DNA of 64,000 bases from Mesorhizobium sp. M3A.F.Ca.ET.080.04.2.1 (GTDB taxonomy: Bacteria > Pseudomonadota > Alphaproteobacteria > Rhizobiales > Rhizobiaceae): NCBI RefSeq assembly GCF_003952525.1, contig NZ_CP034451.1, positions 5,680,501 to 5,744,500 on the forward strand. Direction: 5' to 3'. Position 1 is the stretch's first letter, and every line of letters starts with the position of its first letter. The notes beneath the pieces are model-generated. The model made no database searches, had not been told where the DNA came from, and saw only the letters and a program-made list of their open reading frames with translations. The translations under genes were made by a program, and so were the position numbers. Positions 17,465-26,087 of this stretch are shown in pieces.

Positions 17465-18364
17465 ATGAACGCCCCGCTCAATCACCCTTTGCCTTTGCTT
17501 GACCTCGATGTGCTGCGCACCTTCGTGGCAATCGCCGAGACCGGCAGCTTCACCACTGCCGCAAACGCCGTTTTCCGCACGCCTTCGGCCGTCTCAATGC
17601 AGATCAAGAAGCTGGAGGATATTCTCGGCCGCTCCGTGTTTGCGCGCGACGCGCGCTCGGTGACGCTGACCACGGATGGGGAAATGCTGCTCGGCTACGC
17701 CCGGAGGCTTCTGTCGATCAACCGCGAGGTGGTGTCGAAGTTCATCATTCCCGACATTGTCGGCGTGGTGCGGCTTGGCTCGCCGGACGACTATGGCGAG
17801 CGTGTGCTGCCGCATGTGTTGAAGCGCTTTGCGCAGTCGCATCCATCGATCGCCGTCGACGTCACCATCGATCAGAGCAGCAATCTGCGCCGCCGCATGG
17901 ACGACCGCGCGCTCGACATCACGCTGCTCACCAATTCGTACAAGACCAGCGCGCTTGGCGCCGAGGTGCTGCTGACCGAACCCATCGTGTGGGCCGGCGC
18001 CAAGGGCGGTTGCGCGCATCTGCGCGAGCCGCTGCCGGTGTCGCTGTGGGAAGAGGGCTGCGCCTGGCGGGCCGGTGCGCTCGAAGCGCTTGGCCGCGAG
18101 GGGCGCAACTATCGCGTCGCCTATATGAGCGCCCACACCGCCGGCCAGCGTGCCGCGATCATGGCCGATCTTGCCGTCGCTCCGCTGCCGAAGTCCTTCC
18201 TCGGTGACGACATGGTCGAACTCGGCCCGAAGGACGGCATGCCCGATATCGGCACCTACAATCTCGCCATGGTGGTGGCGCCGGACGCCAGTGCGCCGGT
18301 GAAGGCCGTCGCGGACCACATCCGCGCGACGTTCGAGCTGTTCCACGAAACCGGCAAGTTCTGA
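17465..18364 (+). CDS. LysR-family transcriptional regulator
   Basis: 299 residues. N-terminal winged HTH (LDVLRTFVAIAETGSFTTAA, then TPSAVSMQIKKLEDILGRSV, residues about 13-62) and a LysR substrate-binding domain from about residue 95. Two cysteines (Cys near 181 and 200: GGCAHL, EEGCAW) lie in the effector domain. The N-terminus (MNAPLNHPLPLLDLDVLRTF) is reminiscent of rhizobial LsrB, a redox-related LysR regulator, but this is from memory. It faces the DUF1127 gene; target genes are unknown. Confidence 0.85.
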   Translation: MNAPLNHPLPLLDLDVLRTFVAIAETGSFTTAANAVFRTPSAVSMQIKKLEDILGRSVFARDARSVTLTTDGEMLLGYARRLLSINREVVSKFIIPDIVGVVRLGSPDDYGERVLPHVLKRFAQSHPSIAVDVTIDQSSNLRRRMDDRALDITLLTNSYKTSALGAEVLLTEPIVWAGAKGGCAHLREPLPVSLWEEGCAWRAGALEALGREGRNYRVAYMSAHTAGQRAAIMADLAVAPLPKSFLGDDMVELGPKDGMPDIGTYNLAMVVAPDASAPVKAVADHIRATFELFHETGKF

Positions 18365-18365
18365 T

Positions 18366-19331
18366 CTATTCGGCCGCCGGTGCGGAACCGTCTGCGAAAA
18401 TGGCTCTCGTCCCACGCCGCGCCTGGGCAGGGCGGGACACCGGTTCCCTCGTAAGGAAGGCGACGATGCTGTCGCGCGCGCGGCGCGCTTCAGGCATCTC
18501 GATCAGCGGCCATACGTGGAACATGCCTTCTTCGTAGACCACGTCGACCTCGACGCCAGCGGCCCGCGCCCGCTCGGCGAAGATCAGGTTGTCGGGGGTG
18601 AGCAGGTCGCGCGAGCCGGTCAGCAGCAATGTCTTCGGCAGCACGCAGAGATCACCGTAGAGCGGGCTGATGTGCCAGTCGGCGCGATCGATGCCGGCGC
18701 TGTAGAGCCGGATCGCCTCCAGCCCGCCTGAGATGCCAAGCCAAGGATCGTTGCGTTCCGCCTCGAACACCTCCGGATTGGACAGCGACATGTCGAGTCC
18801 GGGCGAAATCAGCACATGGCAAGACGGCAGAGGCAGGCCTTGCTCGGCCGCCATCATGGTGAGCACGACCGCCATGTTGCCACCGGCGGAATCGCCCATG
18901 AAGATGATGTCCTCGGCCTTGGTCTCCTCGAGCATCAGCCGATAGACATGGCTCACCATGCCGAACATGGCGTGAAAGTCGTGCTCCGGGGCGATGGGGT
19001 AGATCGGCACGGTGATGCCGAAGCCCAGCCGTTCCGCCATTTCGGCGATCAGACCCCAATGGTAGGTCGTGATCTGAAAGACGAAGGCGCCGCCATGCAT
19101 GTAGAGGATACGCCGGCGCTCGCCGGCCTTGGGCGCGATCTCATAGACCGGAAAGCCGTCGACGACATCTTCAGTGATGTCCAGGCGCGACCTGAGCAAG
19201 GCCGGCGGATGATGATCCTCGGTCCTGCGGGCGTAAGCGATCCATCGCTGCAGGTTCTCAGGGCTGGAGAAGGCTTTCTTGCGGCTGTGCCTGAGAACGA
19301 ACGAGACGAAGTGGCTTTTCAGACTGGGCAT
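18366..19331 (-). CDS. Alpha/beta hydrolase of the HSL esterase family
   Basis: 321 residues. Oxyanion-hole motif MHGGAF near residue 79, nucleophile elbow GDSAGGN near 145, catalytic Asp in SRDLLTPD and His in FHVWPL, all in family order. These enzymes hydrolyse short acyl esters and lactones in the cytosol. It ends one base after the convergent LysR gene's stop, so the two are tail to tail. No clear operon partner. Confidence 0.85.
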   Translation of the reverse strand: MPSLKSHFVSFVLRHSRKKAFSSPENLQRWIAYARRTEDHHPPALLRSRLDITEDVVDGFPVYEIAPKAGERRRILYMHGGAFVFQITTYHWGLIAEMAERLGFGITVPIYPIAPEHDFHAMFGMVSHVYRLMLEETKAEDIIFMGDSAGGNMAVVLTMMAAEQGLPLPSCHVLISPGLDMSLSNPEVFEAERNDPWLGISGGLEAIRLYSAGIDRADWHISPLYGDLCVLPKTLLLTGSRDLLTPDNLIFAERARAAGVEVDVVYEEGMFHVWPLIEMPEARRARDSIVAFLTREPVSRPAQARRGTRAIFADGSAPAAE

Positions 19332-19456
19332 GGGGATACACGGACTTCGACGGAGCCGACTAAGAGAACTTCCCCCCGCAATCCGAAGATTGTACCTCAG
19401 TTAAAAATGTCAAGGTTCGGGCCACGGCACATCGGCGTGATCCGACGGCGGACACC

Positions 19457-19564
19457 TTAGCGCCGTGGCAGCAGCGCGGCCCGCAGCTTGTGGTCGCCGG
19501 TCGCCGAGGCCACGTTTGGGCCCCGGCGCCTGCCGAGCAGCTTGCATTTGTCGGCGAAGGTCAT
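19457..19564 (-). CDS. 35-residue ORF coupled to a DUF1127 gene
   Basis: ATG at 19564 shares a base with the TGA of the DUF1127 gene (TGATG arrangement), which would allow translational coupling; stop TAA at 19457-19459. The product MTFADKCKLLGRRRGPNVAS... is basic with one cysteine. No family recognised. The overlap is the only support beyond an open frame, so it may be chance. Confidence 0.3.
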   Translation of the reverse strand: MTFADKCKLLGRRRGPNVASATGDHKLRAALLPRR

Positions 19565-19749
19565 CAGCGCGCCGTCCCCAGCAGCAACGAATGAAGGACT
19601 GCCTGCGGGTCGCTCGGCGGCGACGCCGGCCAGCCAATGTCCTTCTGAACATGAGCAGGCAGGCTGTTCAGAGCGCGGACCGCTTTGCCCCGTGCATGAG
19701 CCTGCCTGATGGTGACGCCGAAACGGCTCAGATTATCAAACATCGACAT
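19564..19749 (-). CDS. DUF1127 domain protein
   Basis: 61 residues with the core RGKAVRALNSLPAHVQKDIGWP, matching DUF1127 and similar to the copy at 17066-17251. Strong ribosome binding site (ggaggaa) before ATG 19749. Two adjacent palindromes (19862-19901) lie 110-150 bp upstream and may regulate it. Role as for other DUF1127 proteins: small basic, often stress-linked RNA or phosphate physiology. Confidence 0.8.
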   Translation of the reverse strand: MSMFDNLSRFGVTIRQAHARGKAVRALNSLPAHVQKDIGWPASPPSDPQAVLHSLLLGTAR

Positions 19750-19861
19750 GTTGGTTCCTCCGGAAGGTCGCCGCGGCGCGAAGACATTTCACGCCGGCCT
19801 TCGATGGCAGGCTAAATGCGCCTGGCGTGTTTCCGTCGGATTTCGCGAAAACAGCGCGATC

Positions 19862-19901
19862 GTTTCCGGATCAGTCAATCCGGAAACATTTGCATGCAAA
19901 T
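19862..19901. repeat. Two adjacent perfect palindromes
   Basis: First: gtttccggat (19862-19871) / atccggaaac (19878-19887), 10-bp arms, 6-nt loop. Second, starting at the next base: atttgcatgcaaat (19888-19901), a perfect 14-bp palindrome. They lie between the end of the corrinoid activator gene and the upstream side of the DUF1127 gene, so they may be a terminator-like hairpin, an operator, or both. No T-run follows. Confidence 0.5.
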
Positions 19902-19933
19902 GAAATCTCAGGTCGGAAGGGCCGGCAGCCGGG

Positions 19934-22000
19934 CTATTCCCGGCCGCGCCGTGCCGCGCGTTCCTCGCGCGAGCGCCTTCGCGGCGTGGCATCGGCGGCG
20001 CCATCCTCGCCCACCGTCTTGCGCGGCGGCAGCTTCACCGCAGCTGCCAGCTTCGGGAACGGGTCGACCTTGTTGGGCAGCGCCATGGCATAGACGAAAT
20101 GCTCCTGGAACTTCGGCTCCAAGGCCGTCTCGATCTTCTCGATCCGGCTCACCGTTTCTTCGATCTCGCGACGGTAGCCGCGATTCAAAAGCGCCATGCG
20201 GGCACCGGCGCCGGCGGCATTGCCGACAGCCGAGACCTTGTCCAGGTCGCAATCGGGGATGAGCCCCAACACCATGGCGTATTTCGGATCGATGAAGGAG
20301 CCGAACGCGCCCGCGAAATGGATGCGGTCGACATGGGCGGTGTGCTGCTTTTCCATCAAAAGCTTGGTGCCGGCATAGAGCGCCGCCTTGGCAAGCTGGA
20401 TGGCGCGCACATCGTTTTGGGTGATGGTGATCTTCGGCTCGCCCTCCTTGAGCAGGTAGGAGAAGGTGCGCCCGGTGGCGACGATGCGCGGCGAGCGGGA
20501 TGAAAGCGAACCGTCGACCACACCGTCTTCCGAAATGATGCCCGACAGATACATCTCGGCAATCACCTCGATGATGCCGGAGCCGCAAATGCCGGTGACG
20601 CCGGTCGCCTGGACGCTCTCCGCGAAACCCGGCTGATCCGACCACAATTCCGAACCGATGACGCGGTAGCGGGGTTCCAGCGTGTCGGGGTCGATGCGCA
20701 CGCGCTCGATGGCGCCCGGTGCCGCCCGCTGACCACCGGAGATTTCCGCGCCCTCGAAGGCGGGTCCGGTTGGGGACGAGGCCGCGACCACGCGGGTCCT
20801 GTTGCCGAGCACGATCTCGGCATTCGTGCCGACGTCGACGATCAGCATCATCTCGTCCTGGCGATGCGGGCCTTCCGAAAGCGTGACGGCGGCGGCGTCG
20901 GCGCCGACATGGCCGGCGATGCAGGGCAGCATGTAAAGACGCGCGCCCTGGTTCAGTTTCAGGCCGAGATCCGAGGCCTTGATGCGCACGGCACCGGAAA
21001 CGGCAAGCGCGAAGGGCGCGCCGCCGAGCTCGGTTGGATCGATGCCGAGGAAGAGATGGTGCATGATCGGATTGCCGACGAACACCGCGTCAAGAATGTC
21101 ATTGCGCTGGACATTGCCTTCCGTGCAGACCTTGTCGACAAGACCGGAAACGGCTTCGCGTACGGCGACCGTCATGCCTTCGCGGCCATCCGGGTTCATC
21201 ATCACATAGGAGACGCGGCTCATCAGATCCTCACCGAAGCGGATCTGCGGATTGGACGTGCCGGAGGAAGCGGCGACGCGGCCCGACAGCAGCGACACAA
21301 GATGCATGGCGATCGTGGTCGAGCCGATGTCGCAGGCGAGACCGTAAGCTTCGTTCTTCAGGCCAGGCCAGAGCGCGATGACGCGCGCGATGTCGCTGTC
21401 GGCGTCCTTGTGAATGGCGGCGGTGGCGGTCCAGTTGCCCTTGCGCAGGATGCCCTGCACCTGGGGCATGAGGTAGAAGTCGAACTCGAGGTTCGTAAGG
21501 CCCCAGTCCTTCATCAGGGCGATCTTGAGCCGATCGAGATCGCCGAGCGGCTTGTGCATGTCGGGCTCTTCGATCTCGACATAGCACATGCGGATCGCCG
21601 TATCGCGGGCGATCACCCTGGTGTCGGCGTCCTTGCGGATGGTCTGGGCGTTGATGACCGTGTCCTGCGGCACGTCGATGACGAGATCGCCGAGGATCTG
21701 CGCCGAGCAGGAGAGGCGGCGGCGTTCAGGCAGGCCGCGCACCCGCTCGTAGCGCTCTTCCTTGGCGCCCTTCGACGAGATGTGCTCGTTGGAAGAGACG
21801 ATCTTGTGCTTGGCGAAATTGCCTTCCTGCACCTCGATCTGGCAGCGCCCGCATGTGGCGCGGCCGCCGCACACGCTTTCGACGTAGACACCGAGCTGGC
21901 GCGCGGCATCCAGCACCGGCGTGCCGACCGGAAACCGCCCGCGCTTGCCGGACGGCATGAACAGCACGAGCGGGTCGGTGATATTGGGAGGCGGGTTCAC
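19934..22000 (-). CDS. Corrinoid-protein reductive activator, 2Fe-2S/ASKHA (RACo-like, DUF4445)
   Basis: 688 residues from GTG 22000. A plant-type 2Fe-2S ferredoxin domain comes first (Cys 44, 50, 53 in CGGRATCGRC and Cys 98 in RLSCSA). A middle domain and the C-terminal ASKHA ATPase fold follow, with phosphate motifs CDIGSTTIAMHL and IVDVGTNAEIVLGN and the GICGSGIIEV block. RACo-type proteins use ATP and a low-potential electron to return inactive Co(II) corrinoid proteins to Co(I). A longer frame from 22117 would overlap the upstream gene by 107 bp, so GTG 22000, ten bases after that stop, is preferred. The tail is Arg-rich. Operon partner of the methyl-THF:corrinoid methyltransferase. Confidence 0.85.
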   Translation of the reverse strand: MNPPPNITDPLVLFMPSGKRGRFPVGTPVLDAARQLGVYVESVCGGRATCGRCQIEVQEGNFAKHKIVSSNEHISSKGAKEERYERVRGLPERRRLSCSAQILGDLVIDVPQDTVINAQTIRKDADTRVIARDTAIRMCYVEIEEPDMHKPLGDLDRLKIALMKDWGLTNLEFDFYLMPQVQGILRKGNWTATAAIHKDADSDIARVIALWPGLKNEAYGLACDIGSTTIAMHLVSLLSGRVAASSGTSNPQIRFGEDLMSRVSYVMMNPDGREGMTVAVREAVSGLVDKVCTEGNVQRNDILDAVFVGNPIMHHLFLGIDPTELGGAPFALAVSGAVRIKASDLGLKLNQGARLYMLPCIAGHVGADAAAVTLSEGPHRQDEMMLIVDVGTNAEIVLGNRTRVVAASSPTGPAFEGAEISGGQRAAPGAIERVRIDPDTLEPRYRVIGSELWSDQPGFAESVQATGVTGICGSGIIEVIAEMYLSGIISEDGVVDGSLSSRSPRIVATGRTFSYLLKEGEPKITITQNDVRAIQLAKAALYAGTKLLMEKQHTAHVDRIHFAGAFGSFIDPKYAMVLGLIPDCDLDKVSAVGNAAGAGARMALLNRGYRREIEETVSRIEKIETALEPKFQEHFVYAMALPNKVDPFPKLAAAVKLPPRKTVGEDGAADATPRRRSREERAARRGRE

Positions 22001-22010
22001 GATTGCGCGC

Positions 22011-22985
22011 TTATCCCCTGGCCATCCGGGCTTCCCTGCCGCCGCGACGGCGCCCGCCGGCGGCAGCGCCTTCGCCAGGGGCGGTGACCGCGACCGGAGC
22101 AGCAACGGCATGGCCACCTTCGGCGGGCTTGTAGTCCTTGTAGGTGCGAATCCAGTTGGTGCAGTTCTCGTCAGTGCCGTTCAGCACATTGGCGCCGCGC
22201 ACGGCTTCCATTTCCTGCGGACGGACCGGGTTCATGATCGCCGAGGTCATGCCGGCGCCGATCACCATCGGGATGAAGGCGGCGTTGATGCCGTGGCGGT
22301 GCGGCAGGCCGAAGGAGATGTTGGAGAGGCCGCAGGTGGTGTTGACCTTGAGCTCCTCGCGAAGGCGGCGCAGCAGCGAGAACACCTGGCGGCCGGCGTC
22401 GCCCAACGCGCCGATCGGCATCACCAGCGGATCGACGACGACGTCGTGGGCCGGAATGCCATGGTCGGCGCAGCGCTCGACGATCTTCTTGGCGACGGCG
22501 AAGCGGACGTCCGGATCCATCGAAATGCCGGTCTCGTCGTTGGAAATGGCGACGACCGGAACGTTGTATTTCTTGACCAGCGGCAGGATGGCCTCGAGCT
22601 TTTCTTCTTCGCCGGTGACCGAGTTGACCAGCGGGCGGCCCTTGGCCACCTTCAGCGCCGCCTCGATCGCGGCGGTCACCGAGGAATCGATCGACAGCGG
22701 CAGGTCGACGAGGTTCTGCACGATCTCCAGCGTCTGCACCAGCAGCGCCGGCTCGGTGGCGTTCGGGTCGACGGCGGTGACGCCGGCATTGACGTCGAGC
22801 ATGGTGGCGCCGCAGGCGGCCTGTTCCAGCGCATCCTTGATGACGGTCTCGAAATTGCCGGCCACCATCTCGGCGGCCAGCTTCTTGCGGCCGGTCGGAT
22901 TGATACGCTCGCCGATGACGCAGAAGGGCTGGTCGAAGCCGATGACGATCTCTCGGGTCGCCGAGGCGACGATGGTGCGGGTCAT
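22011..22985 (-). CDS. Methyltetrahydrofolate:corrinoid protein methyltransferase
   Basis: 324 residues, DHPS-like TIM barrel (pterin-binding): VIGERINPTGR, GATMLDVNAGV, LPLSIDSSV, PLVNSVTGEEEK, VAISNDETG and GLSNISFGLP in family order. This is the MeTr/AcsE/MtgA group, which exchanges methyl between THF and a Co(I) corrinoid protein. The C-terminal 40 residues are an Ala/Gly/Arg-rich extension not needed for the fold. ATG 22985 has ggagag; a near-perfect 22-bp palindrome (23002-23023) sits 17 bp upstream and probably controls it together with the downstream activator gene. Confidence 0.9.
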   Translation of the reverse strand: MTRTIVASATREIVIGFDQPFCVIGERINPTGRKKLAAEMVAGNFETVIKDALEQAACGATMLDVNAGVTAVDPNATEPALLVQTLEIVQNLVDLPLSIDSSVTAAIEAALKVAKGRPLVNSVTGEEEKLEAILPLVKKYNVPVVAISNDETGISMDPDVRFAVAKKIVERCADHGIPAHDVVVDPLVMPIGALGDAGRQVFSLLRRLREELKVNTTCGLSNISFGLPHRHGINAAFIPMVIGAGMTSAIMNPVRPQEMEAVRGANVLNGTDENCTNWIRTYKDYKPAEGGHAVAAPVAVTAPGEGAAAGGRRRGGREARMARG

Positions 22986-23001
22986 GAAATCTCTCCGTCG
23001 G

Positions 23002-23023
23002 GATATAAAGAGTTCTTTATATC
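23002..23023. promoter_or_regulatory. GATATAAAGA palindrome, SahR-like operator
   Basis: Perfect 10-bp arms GATATAAAGA / TCTTTATATC with a 2-nt spacer, 17 bp upstream of the methyl-THF:corrinoid methyltransferase. A second copy with one mismatch precedes bmt at 36061. The sequence resembles sites of SahR, the SAH-responsive ArsR-type repressor of methionine-cycle genes; this link is from memory. Confidence 0.65.
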
Positions 23024-23065
23024 GTTATCTGGTTTCGTTCAAGCAGTTCAGTGCCGGCAACGCCT

Positions 23066-24157
23066 TCAATGCGCAGTCTTCACCATATCCACCTGGGTTT
23101 CGGTAATCTCGTCGTGCAGAATGTGATCGAGCCGGTCCGCGACCAACTGGTCGTCGCGGCGAATCTCCCGCTTCCAGGGCTGACGGCCCTTCAGCACGCC
23201 CGATTCATCGACGATCTCGGCGACATATTCCTCCTGCCGATAGGCCATCACATGGACGCCGGCAACACCCGGAATTTCCTTCACCTCATTGATGATGTCG
23301 ATGCAGAGCTGCTTGCCTTCCTTCTTCTGATCCTGAGCGCCTTCGAGCCGCTTGATGATGGGATCGGGGATATGGATTCCCGGCACGTTCGAGCGGATCC
23401 ACTTGGCCGTCTTGGCCGATGCCAGCGGGCCGACGCCGCAAAGGATGAAGACCTTTTCAGTATGGCCGAGGTCTCGTGCCTTCTGCATGAAGGTCTTGAA
23501 CATGGGCACGTCGAAGCAATATTGCGTCTGCACGAACTGCGCGCCGGCGGCGATCTTCTTGCCGAGATGGATCGGACGGAAATCGAAAGGCGGCGCGAAC
23601 GGATTGACGGCGGCGCCCAGGAACACCTGGGGCGGGGTCGTCAGCTTGCGGCCGGACAGGAACTTGCCGTTGTCGCGCATGATGCGGATGGTCTCGAGCA
23701 GCGACATCGAGTCGAGGTCGAACACAGGCTTGGCGCCCGGCTGGTCGCCGGCCTGGACGCCGTCACCGGTCAGACAAAGCATGTTGGCGACACCCATCGC
23801 CGCACCGCCCAGTACGTCGCCCTGGATGGCGATGCGGTTCTTGTCGCGGCAGGCGATCTGCATGATCGGGGCATAGCCCATGCGAGTAAGCAGCGCGCAG
23901 ATGCCGACCGACGACATGTGGCAGTTGGCGCCTGACGCATCGACGGCGTTGATGGCGTCGACCCAGCCGTCGAAGATCTTAGCGCGGTTGTAGACGTCTT
24001 CCGGATCGGCGCTGTCGGGCGGGTTGAGCTCGGTCGTCACCGCAAACTCGCCGCGCCGCAGCACGCGCTCCAGCCGGCCGCGCGAAGAGTGGCCGGGAAG
24101 AGGATCGAGCGGCAGGTGGATACCGGCAGGATTCTCGTCGCGCTGGCTGAAGTTCAT
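23066..24157 (-). CDS. metF: Methylenetetrahydrofolate reductase (MetF family)
   Basis: 363 residues. Flavin TIM-barrel of MetF: VTTELNPPDSADPEDV with the catalytic Glu, LLTRMGY, MLCLTGDG near residue 125 and FVQTQYCFD. It interconverts methylene- and methyl-THF. Its N-terminus overlaps the stop of the Cys-rich MetV-like gene (ATGA at 24154-24157), so the two are made together, as in acetogen metVF pairs. In this cluster it may run in the oxidative direction to recover electrons from methyl-THF made by amine demethylation. It could be distinct from a biosynthetic metF elsewhere. Confidence 0.85.
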   Translation of the reverse strand: MNFSQRDENPAGIHLPLDPLPGHSSRGRLERVLRRGEFAVTTELNPPDSADPEDVYNRAKIFDGWVDAINAVDASGANCHMSSVGICALLTRMGYAPIMQIACRDKNRIAIQGDVLGGAAMGVANMLCLTGDGVQAGDQPGAKPVFDLDSMSLLETIRIMRDNGKFLSGRKLTTPPQVFLGAAVNPFAPPFDFRPIHLGKKIAAGAQFVQTQYCFDVPMFKTFMQKARDLGHTEKVFILCGVGPLASAKTAKWIRSNVPGIHIPDPIIKRLEGAQDQKKEGKQLCIDIINEVKEIPGVAGVHVMAYRQEEYVAEIVDESGVLKGRQPWKREIRRDDQLVADRLDHILHDEITETQVDMVKTAH

Positions 24158-24753
24158 GCTGAAGCTCCGGTGTTCTGGGAGTTCTGTGCTGCTTCGCGCG
24201 CTGCGGCCGACTGCGCAGTTACCCTGAGCCAGGCCGAGGTTTCACGCAGCGACTGATCGACAGGCTTCTGCACGGTCAGGATCTTGTCGCCATGAACCAT
24301 ATTGCGGGAGCCCTCCCAGGCTTTGACCCAGACGCAAGGCATATCCGGCTCGACTTCGCAATTGCCATTGGCGCGCACACCGCCGCAGGGACCGTTGCGG
24401 AGCTGCTTGGGGCAGTTCATCGGGCACGACATGCCGGTGGAGGACAGGACGCACTGGCCACACATGCGGCAGTCGAACATGAAGCCCTTGACGCGCTTCT
24501 CGACGAATTTGACCGGGGCCTCGACGCGGCCGTAGCCGATACCCTTCCACAGAGGATGCAGCAACAGAAAGACATCGGCGAACCTGCTGTAGAACCATTC
24601 GAGCAATCGCGAATGGCGGATCGACCACAGCCGCACTGCGAAGGTGCGCTGAACGCGTCGCTGCGGGGACACGTCTGCAGGCTTGTAGTCGGACTTCGGC
24701 GCCGCCTTCTTGACCAGTGTGGCCTGGGTAACTGCCGGCTGTTTCTCAGACAT
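24154..24753 (-). CDS. Cys-rich methylene-THF reductase partner (MTHFR C-terminal domain, MetV-like)
   Basis: 199 residues with eight cysteines (95, 98, 101, 110, 114, 123, 132, 140) in CRMCGQC...SCPMNC...GPCGG...NCEV...PCVW. This matches the MTHFR C-terminal/MetV domain, a zinc or Fe-S binding partner of MetF in acetogens, where it links the reductase to low-potential donors. ATG 24753 is used because the N-terminus beyond it is unlike the family; it overlaps the preceding gene by 8 bp and the following metF by 4 bp. Its presence in an apparently aerobic rhizobium is notable. Confidence 0.8.
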   Translation of the reverse strand: MSEKQPAVTQATLVKKAAPKSDYKPADVSPQRRVQRTFAVRLWSIRHSRLLEWFYSRFADVFLLLHPLWKGIGYGRVEAPVKFVEKRVKGFMFDCRMCGQCVLSSTGMSCPMNCPKQLRNGPCGGVRANGNCEVEPDMPCVWVKAWEGSRNMVHGDKILTVQKPVDQSLRETSAWLRVTAQSAAAREAAQNSQNTGASA

Positions 24754-25048
24754 TTTCTTTCCCGCCCGCCTTGACCAGAGCGACCAGCCGCTCGCGGTCA
24801 TATTTCGTGTCGAGTTCCTGGTAAGCTTTCTCGACCTCAACCTCGATGTCGTCGCCGACCGGAACGGGGTCGGCCTTGCGCCATTCGGCGAGATAGTCAT
24901 CGGTGCCGCCGGCTCCCGTGCGCATGGCGCACATGTCTATCGCTTCGGTGAAGCGCAGCGGCAGCTCGCGCTTGGCGTTCTGCCGGCCCTTGCGGACAAT
25001 GACCTGGGCAGGAATGTCGCGCCAATAGACGACGATCAGATCGGCCAT
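24746..25048 (-). CDS. Virulence-factor-domain small protein
   Basis: 100 residues, beginning MADLIVVYWRDIPAQVIVRKGR and ending in a charged helix. It matches the small conserved family labelled 'virulence factor' in rhizobia and rhodobacteria; the name has no functional basis. It is the first gene of the minus-strand unit that continues into the MetV-like gene and metF with overlapping ends, so it likely serves the one-carbon pathway. A GTCGCAAAA element lies 100 bp upstream. Confidence 0.65.
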   Translation of the reverse strand: MADLIVVYWRDIPAQVIVRKGRQNAKRELPLRFTEAIDMCAMRTGAGGTDDYLAEWRKADPVPVGDDIEVEVEKAYQELDTKYDRERLVALVKAGGKENV

Positions 25049-25147
25049 GAATTCTCAACTCCTCGACGTTTCGAGCATTGCCGCAAGCGCCTTTGGACCG
25101 CTTGTTATGGGACGACGCGCGCGCATTCAAAAGCGACGCTGTTGGAG

Positions 25148-25156
25148 GTCGCAAAA
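25148..25156. promoter_or_regulatory. GTCGCAAAA element, possible GlxA-regulator half-site
   Basis: GTCGCAAA, 100 bp upstream of the first gene of the MetV-MetF unit. An inverted GCGAC occurs about 10 bases to its left (gcgac-10-gtcgc), giving a short loose dyad. Same octamer as at 16429-16450. Confidence 0.4.
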
Positions 25157-25184
25157 AGAAAGGTGAAATCCGGCTAACGGACGG

Positions 25185-25967
25185 CTACCAAATCCCCTTC
25201 ATCAAGCCGGTCCAGAAATAGAACCAGATCGTCGGATGATACCATTGCCTGGACGGCAAGGAGGGATCGAAAGTCGCGAGTTTTCCAGCCAGCGCATCGC
25301 TGATCGCCTGGGCGCAGATCTCGCGGGAAAACGCCGCCTGACGCAGCGCGTAACTGGCGATGGAGTCGCCGCGCTTAGGCTTGCCGCGCGCCTGCTTGAG
25401 CACGCCGCCGGTATCTACGCCGGCATCGACGAGATGAACGGTGGTGCCGAAATTTTGCGGATCGCCGGAGACCAATGCCCAATAACCTCCATTCATGCCG
25501 CGATATTTCGGAGCAATGCCGGCGTGATAGTTGAGGACGGGGCACGGTATCTTCGCCAACGTGTCTTTGGACAAGAGTCTGCAGCCGGCAAGCAGCACGA
25601 CGCCCGGGTTGATGTTTTCGATCGCCTCGAGGCATTCCTTGCCGTTCGCGGAGGGCACATGGATGATCGCCTGATCTTGCCGCGGCTCTGTCTCAAGCCT
25701 CTCTTCGGCAATCAATCGCGCGGCGTGGCCGGCGAAGAACCGTTTGCCGAGCCTTGTCAGCACCATCGTGCCGAACTGGCCGACAGCCGATGTCCAGCCC
25801 TGGCGGCGGGCCCGGCCGAGCAGCAGGCGTTTTTTGGATTCAGGCGTTTCGAGGACGACGCTGACCGGCCCGACGCGATCGGCAAGCGCGTTGACAAGGG
25901 CCCAGACATGCGGACCGCCCTCCGTGACGACCACGATCGGCTGCGGACTGGATCCCGACGCTGCCAT
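25185..25967 (-). CDS. Formyltransferase-family protein
   Basis: About 260 residues. Catalytic-core motif NYHAGIAPKYRGMNGGYW (Asn and His of the formyl-transfer triad), followed by TTVHLVDAGVDTGGVL with the catalytic Asp. This is the formyl-THF-dependent transferase fold shared by Fmt, PurN and sugar formyltransferases. The N-terminal Rossmann part (PIVVVTEGGPHVWALVNAL) is divergent, and there is no tRNA-binding domain. ATG 25967 is used; an in-frame GTG at 25976 is possible. Substrate unknown. It lies between one-carbon genes but in its own unit. Confidence 0.75.
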   Translation of the reverse strand: MAASGSSPQPIVVVTEGGPHVWALVNALADRVGPVSVVLETPESKKRLLLGRARRQGWTSAVGQFGTMVLTRLGKRFFAGHAARLIAEERLETEPRQDQAIIHVPSANGKECLEAIENINPGVVLLAGCRLLSKDTLAKIPCPVLNYHAGIAPKYRGMNGGYWALVSGDPQNFGTTVHLVDAGVDTGGVLKQARGKPKRGDSIASYALRQAAFSREICAQAISDALAGKLATFDPSLPSRQWYHPTIWFYFWTGLMKGIW

Positions 25968-26087
25968 GGCAAGCACCCGCTCTTGAAACCGGGCGCATGC
26001 TAGGGCGGGCGAGTTAATCCTTGGTGAGCCGGCGGGAGATGCGTGATCCCGGTCCGAAAAGTCTCAAGCCGGTCCGATCGTGCGCAG

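Noticed and set aside
20864..22087. Long plus-strand frame opposite the corrinoid activator
   Set aside because: Shadow frame; the minus strand has clear ferredoxin and ASKHA motifs.
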